Shown piece by piece: positions 8,172 to 17,099 of a DNA stretch of 64,000 nt (within the stretch, counting starts at the first letter, position 1; each line of letters opens with the position of its first letter). Where the stretch lies: the NCBI RefSeq assembly GCF_023555055.1, contig NZ_JAMJPL010000001.1:806001-870000 (forward strand), read 5' to 3'. Under the pieces are notes generated by a model. The model saw only the letters and a program-made list of their open reading frames with translations, did no database searches and was not told the origin of the DNA. Source of the stretch: Marinobacter sp. ATCH36 (GTDB lineage: Bacteria; Pseudomonadota; Gammaproteobacteria; Pseudomonadales; Oleiphilaceae). A program made the position numbers and the translations under genes.

Positions 8172-9350
8172 TCAAGAGGCTTCCTTCTGCGCTTGCTGGT
8201 TGGCCTGGTAGTGAATCGGCTTGCCATAAAGCAACCGCTCACCGAACGCGTAGATGACGATGGCCAGGGCCGCGCCGGTGAGCGTGACCATCCACTCGGT
8301 CATGGACGGTGCGTACTCGATCAGCCCCCACTCCCAGCTGCCCTTGAACAGGGGTACCAGCTGCCCGCCAATCACGAACTCGTAGCGCGCAATGAACAGG
8401 CCGATGATGATGGCGACGCCGGTCACTATCGAGATACCCACCGACGGTTTGCGCACGAACAACAGCAGCGCCAGGGGCAGGACAATGCCGACAATGGCTT
8501 CGAACCAGAACAGCCCACTACCCAGCATATGCTCGAAAACCACATGATGGCCGTCCTGCACGGTCCACAGGCCGGTGGTAATACGGGCGATCCAGGTCAG
8601 GGTGTACACCGCCATGGCCACCAGCAGGTACTTGGGCAGCAGGTCACCGATCAGCGCCTGCACGTCCGGTGACATGGCATCACGCCGGAAGCCGTAGCTG
8701 ATCTGGGTGAACAGGCTCATCAGAGCCAGCCCCAGGGGCAGGGCGGCGATCAGGAAGTACAGTGGCGTGGCACTGCCGAACCAGACCGGGCGCATGGCCA
8801 TCATGCCGTACACCAGGCCCTGGGTGAACAGGCCACCAAGGGCTGTCACCAGAATCAGCAGGGCCAGACCCTGGCGGTTTTCCAGGCGGTTGTCAGAGTT
8901 GCGCAGCCACACCAGAGCCACCAGCATACTGATGATGTAGAGGGACCAGAACACGCCCATCCACAGCAAGGGAGAGCGGATCTGCATGTTCAGCGGAATG
9001 GCCCAGATTGAACGCAACGGGTGCCCCAGCTCCAGCGCCAGAGCCACCACGGCGCCTATGGATAGCCCCAGTGACAGCATCAGATTACGACGCACCAGCC
9101 GGCATAGCCCGGGCTGTTTGGTGAGTACCCCCAGCATGTTGACGATGGCTACGGCAAAGGAGCCCAGGGCCAGGAAAGCATAGGTGACGACAGGTAAGCC
9201 CCAGGGCAGTGCACTGCCCTGGTTGAAGGCGCGGCCACCCTCCGACATCAGCGGGTAAAGGCCGATAATGCCGATCACCAGCAGGATGATCGCCACGATC
9301 TGCAGGCCTTTTCCCGGCTGCACCATGGTGTTTTGATTGGTGGAAGTCAT
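8172..9350 (-). CDS. arxC: NrfD/PsrC-type membrane anchor subunit (ArxC-like)
   Basis: Integral membrane quinone-interacting subunit that exchanges electrons between the quinone pool and the Fe-S subunit. Seen: 392 residues with about nine to ten hydrophobic segments and typical NrfD spacing. It opens with IVAIILLVIGIIGLYPL, has short charged loops between helices, and ends in a basic cytoplasmic tail. It lies 11 bases downstream of the four-cluster ferredoxin gene and directly before the chaperone gene. Without heme ligands visible it should act through quinone, as in polysulfide reductase. Confidence 0.85.
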   Translation of the reverse strand: MTSTNQNTMVQPGKGLQIVAIILLVIGIIGLYPLMSEGGRAFNQGSALPWGLPVVTYAFLALGSFAVAIVNMLGVLTKQPGLCRLVRRNLMLSLGLSIGAVVALALELGHPLRSIWAIPLNMQIRSPLLWMGVFWSLYIISMLVALVWLRNSDNRLENRQGLALLILVTALGGLFTQGLVYGMMAMRPVWFGSATPLYFLIAALPLGLALMSLFTQISYGFRRDAMSPDVQALIGDLLPKYLLVAMAVYTLTWIARITTGLWTVQDGHHVVFEHMLGSGLFWFEAIVGIVLPLALLLFVRKPSVGISIVTGVAIIIGLFIARYEFVIGGQLVPLFKGSWEWGLIEYAPSMTEWMVTLTGAALAIVIYAFGERLLYGKPIHYQANQQAQKEAS

Positions 9351-9361
9351 GGCTCAGCTCC

Positions 9362-10120
9362 TCAAGAAGACTTGGTGCGGTCGGTGAACGCGGGAATCGA
9401 GCCGCCTTCGCCGGTGAGGTAATAGACCTTGGGCTTGTTGCCAGTCTCGTCCTTCAGGCGCACGCCGCGTTTGTCGCCGATCAGCTTGTTGACGTGGCTG
9501 TCCGGGTTGTCGAGGTCGCCGAAGTAGCGGGCTTCCGGGGCGCAGGTGCGCACGCAGGCCGGCACATATTCCACCAGCTCCGGGTCTCGCGGGTCGAGAT
9601 CGGAGACCCCTTCCGGCGCCTTGCTGATCTTGTGGTAGCAGAAGGTGCACTTGGACACCACGCCGTCGGGCTGGATGCCGATGCCCTTGGACCAGTCCTC
9701 GTTCGGGTTCTGGAACGGCGGTGCCCAGCTCTGGGCTTCGCCGCGGTCGCTGGCGAACACGTTCTTGACGTCCGGCTCCAGCAGCGGCTTTTCGTCGGTG
9801 TAGAAGCGCACACCGTAGGGGCAGGCAATCATGCAGTATTTGCAGCCGATGCACTTGTCCCAGTCGATCAGCACCACGCCATCGTCGGTGATGTAGGTGG
9901 CTTTGGTCGGGCATACATGCACACACGAGGGGTTCTCGCATTGCATGCAGGGCCGGGGCAGCCAGTTAAAACTGCTGCTGGGGTATTCGCCGTCCTGGTA
10001 GAACAGGACATCCTGCCAGGATTCCCCGGGTACGGTGTTGTTTTCCATGCTACAGGCGGTGGTGCAGGCCTGACAGCCGGTGCATTTTTCCAGATCGATG
10101 ACCATTCCCCACTTAGGCAT
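9362..10120 (-). CDS. arxB: Four-cluster ferredoxin subunit (ArxB-like)
   Basis: Electron-transfer subunit of a DMSO-reductase-family complex. Seen: four Cys groups that would bind four [4Fe-4S] clusters. They begin with CTGCQACTTAC near residue 15, CMQCENPSCVHVC near 58 and CIGCKYCMIAC near 90. The last group is a split set, CTFCYHK with CVRTCAPEA. Length of 252 residues and order between the catalytic and NrfD-like genes match ArxB, ArrB and PsrB. There is no signal peptide; it would be exported together with the Tat-bearing catalytic subunit. Confidence 0.88.
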   Translation of the reverse strand: MPKWGMVIDLEKCTGCQACTTACSMENNTVPGESWQDVLFYQDGEYPSSSFNWLPRPCMQCENPSCVHVCPTKATYITDDGVVLIDWDKCIGCKYCMIACPYGVRFYTDEKPLLEPDVKNVFASDRGEAQSWAPPFQNPNEDWSKGIGIQPDGVVSKCTFCYHKISKAPEGVSDLDPRDPELVEYVPACVRTCAPEARYFGDLDNPDSHVNKLIGDKRGVRLKDETGNKPKVYYLTGEGGSIPAFTDRTKSS

Positions 10121-10152
10121 AGTCCCGTCTCCTCTTTGTTGTTCGTTGGCGG

Positions 10153-12654
10153 TCAGGCGCGTTCAATACTCACCATGGCCGAGTAGTAACTGGCCAGGCC
10201 GGTAATGGCGTCGGATTTGTTTTCAGTCAGTTCGCCGGAATGGCCCGGGCCCTGGTTTTTCGCCCAGCGGCCCTGGGCCCAATGGCCAAGTTCCATGGGC
10301 AGTATCAGCACATCCGGTCGCTGCCCCGGGGAATAGCGGGCTGTCGCGGTAATTTCACCGATGTTGGACTTGAGCCGAACTTTGTCGCCGTTGCGAATGC
10401 CGTGGTCCCGGGCGGTTTTCGGATGGATTTCCAGATAGATATTGCCCCGGCCACCGGCGATGGGCTGGATGTAAGCCTGGGCCTGGGGCAGGTTGGCGCC
10501 CCGGCCCTCGGCATGCAGCGCCAGCTTTGGGGTGACCAGGTGCAGGTTACCCTCACCGGTATAGACCGGTGCCAGCCACTGGATCATTCCGGCCCGCTGC
10601 CGGGGGATACCCAGCTCCCGGTTGATGTAGTCGGCATGATTGGTGAGTTTGGTGGATACCAGCTCGAACTTGCCGCTGGGTGTTTTGATCAGCTTTTCAG
10701 CGACTTCGGCTTCGCTCATCTGCTTGCTATAACGCTCGCCGTCCCACTCGTAGAACTCGCCGCGAATCTGGCGCCAGTGGTAAGGCTTGCGGTACCACAC
10801 GCCTTTTTCTTTCCAGCTTTCGAAACTGTTAACACCGTTGTCGCCGGGGTTATTTTCGAAGCCTTTGGCCAAGTGCCGCAGTACGTTTTCGGTGTTGTCG
10901 AGGGCCTTGTAGTAGTCACCCATGGGGCCTTCGATGCGTTTGCCGATTTCGATCAGGGTATCGCCATAGACCTTGGTGTCGTGCAGCGGTTTGATGGCCG
11001 GCGTGCGAATCTGGGTCATCGGAAAACCCTGGAACGGATAGGTCGGGGCATCCTGTAGACGTTCCAGATAGGTGTGATCCGGCAGCACCAGGTCGGCGAA
11101 CATGGCGGTCTCACCCGGATAGGGCGAGGTGTCGATCACGAACAGCTCGCGCATCGCGTCTTCCCAGACCTGGGGGTTGGGTGACGTCCAGATCGGGTTG
11201 TTCAGATAGAACATAATGGTGTCGAGCTTGTAAGGATCGGCCGCCAGGGAGTTAGGGCCGATCTCCTGTTGCATGTTCTTGACCATGGGCCACTTGTCGG
11301 TGCCCTTCATGTCCACCCTGGGGACCTCGCCGGTGCTGATGCGCTCCTGCATGGTACGGGCATGGTCATCCATGTAATCGTCGGCGTTCACCGGTAGGTC
11401 GCCATAGGGAGGGCCCATCTGGTAGAACAGGCCGCCTTCGGCGAATAGGGCGCCGGTAAGGGCGTTGAGAGCGTGGATGGCCATACCGTTGTAGGCGCCG
11501 TTGGAGTGGGCCGTGGGGCCGCGTTCAAACAGGGCAATGGCTGGGCGGGTGCTACCAAACTCCCGCGCTACTTCAAGGATGGTCTGCTCGGGAAGCGTGG
11601 TAATTTCGGCGGCCCAGGCCGGTGTGCGGTCCTTAACCTCTTCGTTCCACCAGCGGGCCATATCCTTGACCCAGCGTTCCTCGAAATTGTCCGGACTGAT
11701 GGTCTCGCCGGCACGGAACTGGTTGCGGCCGTCACGGAAATCACCGGCGAATTCACGGTTCCACAGGCCTTCGGTCAGCATCACGTGGGCGATCGCCAGG
11801 GCAAAGGCACCGTCGGTGCCTGGTTTGATCATCAGGGCACGGTCCGATGCCGCCATGGTGGTGCTCATGCGCACATCCACCGTGGTTACCCGGGTTTTCG
11901 GGCTCTTGGTACGGATGCGACCCCACACTTGCATGTTGTTGTTATAGGGGCGGAAGGCTTCCAGGAAGCCGGCCCCAAAATTGAGGATGTAGTTGGTGTG
12001 GTCGTAGTCGTAGGCATTGTAGGACTGGTTACCGTCGGTCAGTTCCTTGGCAATCATACTCCCGTCTGAGCAGATGGAGCTGTGCCCGATGGCGATGTTC
12101 GGTGATCCGTAAAGCTGACCAAACGTGCCCTGCAGGCCAGCGTCCGAAGCGCCCCAGCCGCGCCCGTAAAGAACGGCAAAACGGTGGGATTCGTTCTTTT
12201 TGCGCAGATTGTTCAGGCGCTCAGCGACCAGGTCGAGGGCTTCGTCCCAGCTGATGGGCACAAAGCCGGGGTCGACATCCCGGCCTTTTTCCGGGTTGGT
12301 GCGGCGCATGGGGCCCTTGAACCGGTCCGGATCGTAGAGCAGATACGTGCCCAGATGGCCTTTCGGGCACAGCCGACCGTTTGAAATCGGGTGATCAATA
12401 GTGCCGTAGATGCCGTGCACCCGGCCATTGGTGGTGTACACGTCAATGCCACACCGCGCAGGGCATTGGTGGCAGATGCTTTTGGTAATTTTGGTGTCCT
12501 TGCTGCCCCAGGGCCGGGCATCCGGGTTCTGTTTTGCCAATGCTTCCCGGGGTTTCAGGCTGGTCAGGGTCAGTCCGCTGCCGGCCAGCACGCCGGTCGC
12601 ACCGCTGACCTGCAGGAACCGCCGTCGGTTCAGGCCAAAGGGTTGTTCGCTCAT
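10153..12654 (-). CDS. arxA: Arx-type molybdopterin arsenite oxidase catalytic subunit
   Basis: DMSO-reductase-family catalytic subunit. Seen: a Tat signal (NRRRFLQVSGATG, residues 9-21), a [4Fe-4S] motif with Cys61, 64, 68 and 96, and a candidate Mo-ligand Cys195 in HSSICSDGS. The sequence YGRGWG at 163-168 matches, as I recall it, the XGRGWG motif reported to separate ArxA from ArrA arsenate reductases. The length is 833 residues. The operon B'-A-B-C-D with NrfD-like anchor and TorD-like chaperone is the arx layout known from Alkalilimnicola and Ectothiorhodospira. Known: Arx couples anaerobic arsenite oxidation to nitrate respiration or photosynthesis and can run backwards. ArrA, Psr or Phs are alternatives, judged less likely. 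Confidence 0.8.
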   Translation of the reverse strand: MSEQPFGLNRRRFLQVSGATGVLAGSGLTLTSLKPREALAKQNPDARPWGSKDTKITKSICHQCPARCGIDVYTTNGRVHGIYGTIDHPISNGRLCPKGHLGTYLLYDPDRFKGPMRRTNPEKGRDVDPGFVPISWDEALDLVAERLNNLRKKNESHRFAVLYGRGWGASDAGLQGTFGQLYGSPNIAIGHSSICSDGSMIAKELTDGNQSYNAYDYDHTNYILNFGAGFLEAFRPYNNNMQVWGRIRTKSPKTRVTTVDVRMSTTMAASDRALMIKPGTDGAFALAIAHVMLTEGLWNREFAGDFRDGRNQFRAGETISPDNFEERWVKDMARWWNEEVKDRTPAWAAEITTLPEQTILEVAREFGSTRPAIALFERGPTAHSNGAYNGMAIHALNALTGALFAEGGLFYQMGPPYGDLPVNADDYMDDHARTMQERISTGEVPRVDMKGTDKWPMVKNMQQEIGPNSLAADPYKLDTIMFYLNNPIWTSPNPQVWEDAMRELFVIDTSPYPGETAMFADLVLPDHTYLERLQDAPTYPFQGFPMTQIRTPAIKPLHDTKVYGDTLIEIGKRIEGPMGDYYKALDNTENVLRHLAKGFENNPGDNGVNSFESWKEKGVWYRKPYHWRQIRGEFYEWDGERYSKQMSEAEVAEKLIKTPSGKFELVSTKLTNHADYINRELGIPRQRAGMIQWLAPVYTGEGNLHLVTPKLALHAEGRGANLPQAQAYIQPIAGGRGNIYLEIHPKTARDHGIRNGDKVRLKSNIGEITATARYSPGQRPDVLILPMELGHWAQGRWAKNQGPGHSGELTENKSDAITGLASYYSAMVSIERA

Positions 12655-12710
12655 CTCTCACCTCATCACGGCACTTGCGGCCGGTTGTTTTTGTAACTTC
12701 TGCCTGTTCC

Positions 12711-13481
12711 TTACCGGAACAGCGGCATCACATCGTTTTTCATCAGTGCCTGGTCCCGCTGGCAGGCGGGGCACAAGGGCAGTTGGCTCCAGTCTTCGTC
12801 GCTTTCGGAGCCATCATTGACCTGCTGGAATTCATGACCACATTCGCTGCATTCCCGTCGTTCTGCCTGGCGGAGAATTCCCTGGAAGGGCGCGTTTGGC
12901 TCCTCCAGGCCGATGGCCTGATTCGGGCAAACGCTTTCGCATTTGCCGCAACCCAGGCAGTCGTGGGAATTGAACATCAGGGCGCCGCTGGCGTTGGCCT
13001 GCAATGCGCTGGACGGACAAAGCTGGCTGCACAGGCCGCTGGCATCGCAACGGCTGGTGTCGACGAACACGCTTGGATGCAGTCGTTGTCCATCGTTCGC
13101 CAACGCTTCCTGCCGCCAGCGTCTACGGGGTGCCGGGCCGGAATCGGCAAAGTCGACTTCAAGCGGAGCCGGGCTGGCAGCGCGACGAAACAGGGCGCGT
13201 CTGCTGAGCGTTGCCGGTGGCGCCATCAAGGCTTCGGTGTCGCAGGCGGGCAAGCATTCATGACAATTGGTGCAGGCATCCGAGACAATCAGCCACGGCC
13301 CCTCATCGCTGGCCACCACGGCCAGCGCCTGCTCGGGGCAGGCGTCACGGCACTGGTGGCAGTCAATGTTCCAGGGGGCGGGCAACAGGCAACGGGATGA
13401 CAGCCAGGACAGGGTGATGCCCTGGGTGGTTGTCAGGCGTGTCGGCTGGCAGCTGGTTGTTGTAGAGATGGTGCTACCCAT
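12711..13481 (-). CDS. NapF-like multi-cluster ferredoxin (ArxB'-like)
   Basis: First gene of the arx-like operon. Seen: Cys groups CHQCRDAC, CTNCHECLPAC, CDASGLCSQLC and CLGCGKCESVC for several [4Fe-4S] clusters, linked by an Arg-rich stretch (about residues 93-124). A C-terminal pair, CSECGH and CPAC, looks like a zinc ribbon or rubredoxin-type knuckle. No signal peptide. Known arx operons begin with a second Fe-S protein gene (arxB'), and the position matches. NapF helps mature the Tat-exported nitrate reductase NapA in the cytoplasm, so a maturation role for ArxA is possible rather than electron transfer. It starts 56 bases before arxA. Confidence 0.78.
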   Translation of the reverse strand: MGSTISTTTSCQPTRLTTTQGITLSWLSSRCLLPAPWNIDCHQCRDACPEQALAVVASDEGPWLIVSDACTNCHECLPACDTEALMAPPATLSRRALFRRAASPAPLEVDFADSGPAPRRRWRQEALANDGQRLHPSVFVDTSRCDASGLCSQLCPSSALQANASGALMFNSHDCLGCGKCESVCPNQAIGLEEPNAPFQGILRQAERRECSECGHEFQQVNDGSESDEDWSQLPLCPACQRDQALMKNDVMPLFR

Positions 13482-13566
13482 AGTGTCTGGCCATTGTGAA
13501 CTCCGATCAAATTTAGAGCAGGTTCACATTGCAGACCAGAGGTCGCGGGGCATAGTTCTGTTTTAA

Positions 13567-13580
13567 TTGACCCGGGTCAA
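13567..13580. promoter_or_regulatory. FNR/ANR-like palindrome upstream of the arx-like operon
   Basis: TTGAC-CCGG-GTCAA is a perfect palindrome close to the FNR/ANR consensus TTGAT-N4-ATCAA. It lies about 86 bases before the first arx gene and just beyond the arsH stop. Anaerobic activation of Arx would make biological sense. The -10 region below it is weak, so position relative to the transcription start is unresolved. Confidence 0.5.
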
Positions 13581-13595
13581 ATCACGATCCCATTG

Positions 13596-14348
13596 TCACA
13601 TGGACCGCTGGTTGACCCGTTTTGATACCTCCTCGGCACTTTCCACCCGCTCAGAATAGCGGTCCGTCAGGTAATCGCTGCGGTCCCGGATCAGCAGCGT
13701 GAATTTCATCAATTCCTCCATCACATCCACGATGCGGTTGTAATAGGGTGACGGCAGCATCCGGTTATTGTCGTCGAATTCGGTGAATGCTTTGGGCACC
13801 GAAGACTGGTTCGGAATTGTCACCATCCGCATCCAGCGGCCCAGCACCCGCAATTGGTTCACGGCATTGAACGACTGGGAGCCGCCGCACACCTGCATCA
13901 CCGCCAGGGTTTTGCCCTGTGTCGGTCGCATGCCGCCAATGGACAGGGGAATCCAGTCGATCTGGGTTTTCATGATGCCGGTCATGGCGCCGTGGCGCTC
14001 CGGGGAACACCACACCATACCCTCGCTCCATTGCGCCAGTTCCCGCAGTTCCTGAACCTTCGGGTGCGAAGCGTCCTCCGCATCCGCCAGGGGCAGGCCG
14101 CGCGGGTTGAAGATACGGGGTTCGGCGCCCATTGCCTCGAGCAGCCGTGCGCCCTCTTCGACCGCCAGCCGGCTGAACGACCGTTCCCGCAGCGATCCGT
14201 ACAGCAGCAGGATCCGCGGTTTGTGGGCTGAGGGCGGTGTGGCAAACAGTTGTTCAGCGGTCGGCACGCGGAAGCACGCGGATTCTATGTGGGGTAGCGC
14301 CTGGTATTGCTCGTCTCGGGTCTGTTCGGTCTGGGAATCTTTAGTCAC
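13596..14348 (-). CDS. arsH: ArsH, NADPH-dependent FMN reductase / organoarsenical oxidase
   Basis: Flavoprotein that oxidises trivalent methyl- and aryl-arsenicals to less toxic pentavalent forms using an NADPH-FMN system. Seen: the flavodoxin-like phosphate-binding loop [14 protein letters not shown], the conserved [20 protein letters not shown] segment, and ArsH-type [20 protein letters not shown]. The 250-residue length is normal for ArsH and longer than plain FMN reductases. It sits between the arx promoter region and a second flavodoxin-fold reductase with which it is probably co-transcribed (49-base gap). Confidence 0.93.
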   Translation of the reverse strand: MTKDSQTEQTRDEQYQALPHIESACFRVPTAEQLFATPPSAHKPRILLLYGSLRERSFSRLAVEEGARLLEAMGAEPRIFNPRGLPLADAEDASHPKVQELRELAQWSEGMVWCSPERHGAMTGIMKTQIDWIPLSIGGMRPTQGKTLAVMQVCGGSQSFNAVNQLRVLGRWMRMVTIPNQSSVPKAFTEFDDNNRMLPSPYYNRIVDVMEELMKFTLLIRDRSDYLTDRYSERVESAEEVSKRVNQRSM

Positions 14349-14397
14349 TCAGGTCTCCTGGGTTTGAGGGGTTGCTGTCGAGCTCCGGGCCTTGTTG

Positions 14398-15060
14398 TCA
14401 GCCCGGCGCGTTCCGCTGCTTGGGATCTTTCCTGAAATTGCCAATAAAAGCGTGGGGGTCCGACTGCTCCCGATGCCGGAGGGTGGCTTCGGCCCACCAC
14501 AGCAGCTGGGCACTGCCGCGGCGGAAATAGCTTTGCCAGCGTCCCTCGTCCTGCCCTGAACGGAAGCCTCCGCTTTCGGCCAGGGCGTCCGCCGCTTCCG
14601 GGATCTGGATCATGGCGGACACCGGCAGACAGCCGAGTTCAGAAAGAAACCCCCGCATGGTGACCGCTGCCCGGGCTCCACCCCATTGTCCGGCCGAGTA
14701 GGTGACAATCAGGCTGGGCTTGTAGGCAAACAGGGAACTGCCGAAATGATTGAGCATGTGCGCAAGAGCCGGGCTCATGGAATGGTTGTATTCCGGGCTG
14801 ACCATAACGTAGCCATCGGCCGCATCAATTTTCCTGGCCAGTTCGTTGAGCTGTTCAGGGACCTTGCTCTGTGGGTAGGCGAAGTGCGGTTTGAACACCG
14901 GGTCAAAGGTCCAGTCCAGTGGATCGATAATTTCCACGTCGTGGTCGGGGAAGGTCTCTGCGAAATGTTGTTCAAGGGCTTTCGCCACACGCAGGCCCAG
15001 ACGGGCCGGCTTCGGTGGCGTGCTGTCGCGTGTCGAGCCCAGGAATATCAGAAATTTCAT
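14398..15060 (-). CDS. NADPH-dependent FMN reductase family protein
   Basis: Predicted cytosolic flavodoxin-fold reductase. Seen: an N-terminal phosphate-binding loop IFLGSTRDSTPPKPARLG, the SPEYNHSMSPALAHMLNHF block typical of the chromate/azo/FMN reductase family, and YSAGQWGGARAAVTMRGFLSE. The length is 220 residues. It is upstream of arsH in the same direction, so both flavoproteins are likely expressed together. The family is broad (quinone, azo dye, chromate, FMN reduction), so the true substrate is open; a part in arsenic or oxidative stress is suggested by position only. Confidence 0.8.
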   Translation of the reverse strand: MKFLIFLGSTRDSTPPKPARLGLRVAKALEQHFAETFPDHDVEIIDPLDWTFDPVFKPHFAYPQSKVPEQLNELARKIDAADGYVMVSPEYNHSMSPALAHMLNHFGSSLFAYKPSLIVTYSAGQWGGARAAVTMRGFLSELGCLPVSAMIQIPEAADALAESGGFRSGQDEGRWQSYFRRGSAQLLWWAEATLRHREQSDPHAFIGNFRKDPKQRNAPG

Positions 15061-15283
15061 GGTTTCTCCTTGATCAAAGCAGTCATGGCGCCGCTGTTTT
15101 GTTCAGAGACTGCCGCAGAGTGTTGGAAAAGGATAGCTCCACAGAAGACGAATGGCTTGCGGGAAAGATACCTCTGCGTTGAATCCGCAAAGAAACATTC
15201 TTTATCTGTTTACTATTATATACGGGTGTTCTAATATCCAAAAATAGACATATGTTAATAAACTTATATATGGAATAACGAAT
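15061..15283. promoter_or_regulatory. Divergent AT-rich promoter region of the ars fusion gene
   Basis: A 223-base divergent gap. A candidate promoter on the plus strand is TTTACT (15209-15214), 17 bases, TAATAT (15232-15237). Downstream at about 15249-15272 lies an AT-rich imperfect palindrome (CATAT...ATATATG) that could be an ArsR operator. Much lower GC than its surroundings. The minus-strand promoter for the FMN reductase gene is not obvious. Confidence 0.45.
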
Positions 15284-16048
15284 ATGAAACGCCGCGTTTT
15301 GTTCGTTTGCACAGCTAATAGCGCCCGCTCCCAGATGGCGGAGGCCCTGCTCCGAAACATGGCCGGCGATCGGTTCGAAGTCGCCAGTGCCGGCACCGAG
15401 CCAACCGAGCCCCATCCCATGGCGCTGCAAGTGCTGTCTGAAGCCGGAATTCCTGTTGAGGGCCTGCGTAGCAAACAGCTGGAAGACCTCAAGAACGAGC
15501 ACTGGGATTATGTGATTACCCTCTGTGAAAAGGCGGCCAACGAGTGCGGCACGGTCTGTCAGCCAGCCCAGCAGATTGCCTGGGATTTCCGCGATCCTGT
15601 CCCGACAAACCGTCATGCCACTTTTGCGCTCACACTCAAGGAGCTAAAGGAGCGTATCGGCCTGTTCACCCTGGTGCATCAGAAAAAAACCGGCATGAAG
15701 GCCCTGAATTACAACCCGGTCGACGTGTTCCGGGCGCTCGGAGACGAAATTAGGCTGGCGATGCTTATGCTGATCCGTGACCAGAAAAAGCTGTGCGTGT
15801 ATGAACTGACGACGGCACTGGACTCGTCACAACCAAAGGTCAGCCGGCATCTGGCCATCCTTAAAGCGGCAGGGCTGCTTGAGACGGAACGTCAGGGCCA
15901 ATGGGTCTATTATTACCTTCATCCCCAACTGCCCCAGTGGCTGATGCGGGTGCTGGATGAGACTTCGGACAGTCATACAAAGCTGATAGAAGATGAAAAA
16001 AAGCGGCTGAAGGCGATGCCGGATCGCCCGGTTGTCAGGTTTCTCTGA
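15284..16048 (+). CDS. Fusion of LMW-phosphatase-type arsenate reductase and ArsR repressor
   Basis: One polypeptide with an enzyme half and a DNA-binding half. Residues 1-about 138 form a low-molecular-weight protein-tyrosine-phosphatase-type ArsC: P-loop CTANSARS with Cys9, and Cys81 and Cys88 spaced as in the thioredoxin-linked S. aureus ArsC (C82/C89), plus Cys92. Residues about 142-254 form an ArsR winged helix (QPKVSRHLAILKAAGLL recognition helix, wing ETERQGQWVYYYL). The ArsR As(III) site normally CVC is CVY here (Cys171 only). It leads the plus-strand unit with GAPDH and arsJ. It may therefore sense arsenite through the enzyme half, or respond in an atypical way; that is inference. 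Confidence 0.88.
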   Translation: MKRRVLFVCTANSARSQMAEALLRNMAGDRFEVASAGTEPTEPHPMALQVLSEAGIPVEGLRSKQLEDLKNEHWDYVITLCEKAANECGTVCQPAQQIAWDFRDPVPTNRHATFALTLKELKERIGLFTLVHQKKTGMKALNYNPVDVFRALGDEIRLAMLMLIRDQKKLCVYELTTALDSSQPKVSRHLAILKAAGLLETERQGQWVYYYLHPQLPQWLMRVLDETSDSHTKLIEDEKKRLKAMPDRPVVRFL

Positions 16049-16093
16049 CGTCAGCGTTATTCATCGGATTCAAGATTTTTCAAGGAGCACATC

Positions 16094-17098
16094 ATGAGCA
16101 AGATCAAGGTAGGCATTAACGGATTCGGCCGCATCGGTCGCCTGGCGCTGCGCGCTGCCTGGGGCTGGCCTGACATGGAATTTGTCGTCATTAACGACCC
16201 CGGTGCCGACGCCGCCACCCTGGCGCACCTGCTGAATTTCGACAGTGTCCATGGCCGCTGGAGCCACGAGGCGGGTGCCGACGGCGACGACATTGTCATC
16301 GAAGGCCAGCGAATCCATGTCACCCGCAACAAGGCCCTTGGCGATACCGACTGGTCCGGTTGTGATCTGGTGATTGAAGCCAGCGGCGTCAACAAGACCG
16401 TGAAGGTGCTGCAGGGTTATCTGGATCAGGGCGTGAAGCGCGTTGTCGTGACTGCACCGGTCAAGGAAGCCGGGGCGAAGAACATCACCATGGGTGTCAA
16501 CGAAGAGGTGTTCGACCCGGCCAACGACCGTATCGTAACCGCAGCTTCCTGCACCACCAATTGCCTGGCACCGGTAGTGAAAGTCATCCACGAGAAGCTG
16601 GGCATCAAGCACGGCTCGATCACCACCATCCATAGCCTGACCAACACTCAGACCATCCTTGATGCGCCCCACAAGGATCTGCGTCGGGCCCGGGCCTGCG
16701 GCAGTTCGCTGATTCCCACCACCACCGGCTCCGCCACGGCGATCATAGAGATTTTCCCGGAATTGAAAGGCCGGCTGGATGGCCATGCGGTGCGGGTTCC
16801 GCTGACCAATGCGTCGCTGACCGATTGCGTGTTCGAGGTGGAAACGCCTACGGATCGCGATACCGTAAACCAACTTCTGAAAGAAGCGGCTGACGGCGAG
16901 CTCAAAGGCATTATGGGTTACGAGGAACGCCCGCTGGTGTCCATCGACTACAAGACCGACCCACGCTCCTCCATCGTCGATGCCCTGTCCACCATGGTGG
17001 TCAACGGCACCCAGGTGAAAATCTACGCTTGGTACGACAACGAATGGGGCTACGCCAACCGCACCGTGGAACTGGCGCGCAAGGTAGGGTCTGCCTGA
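16094..17098 (+). CDS. ArsJ-associated glyceraldehyde-3-phosphate dehydrogenase
   Basis: In arsJ operons this GAPDH makes 1-arseno-3-phosphoglycerate from glyceraldehyde-3-phosphate and arsenate, which ArsJ exports. Seen: the Rossmann motif INGFGRIGR at residues 8-16, the catalytic SCTTNC motif ([11 protein letters not shown], nucleophile Cys about 154), and C-terminal [11 protein letters not shown]. The length of 334 residues is normal. An AAGGAG ribosome site precedes the ATG. The arsJ start is one base after the stop, so the two are surely co-transcribed. Placement in the ars unit, rather than near glycolysis genes, argues for the arsenate role. Confidence 0.92.
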   Translation: MSKIKVGINGFGRIGRLALRAAWGWPDMEFVVINDPGADAATLAHLLNFDSVHGRWSHEAGADGDDIVIEGQRIHVTRNKALGDTDWSGCDLVIEASGVNKTVKVLQGYLDQGVKRVVVTAPVKEAGAKNITMGVNEEVFDPANDRIVTAASCTTNCLAPVVKVIHEKLGIKHGSITTIHSLTNTQTILDAPHKDLRRARACGSSLIPTTTGSATAIIEIFPELKGRLDGHAVRVPLTNASLTDCVFEVETPTDRDTVNQLLKEAADGELKGIMGYEERPLVSIDYKTDPRSSIVDALSTMVVNGTQVKIYAWYDNEWGYANRTVELARKVGSA

Positions 17099-17099
17099 T

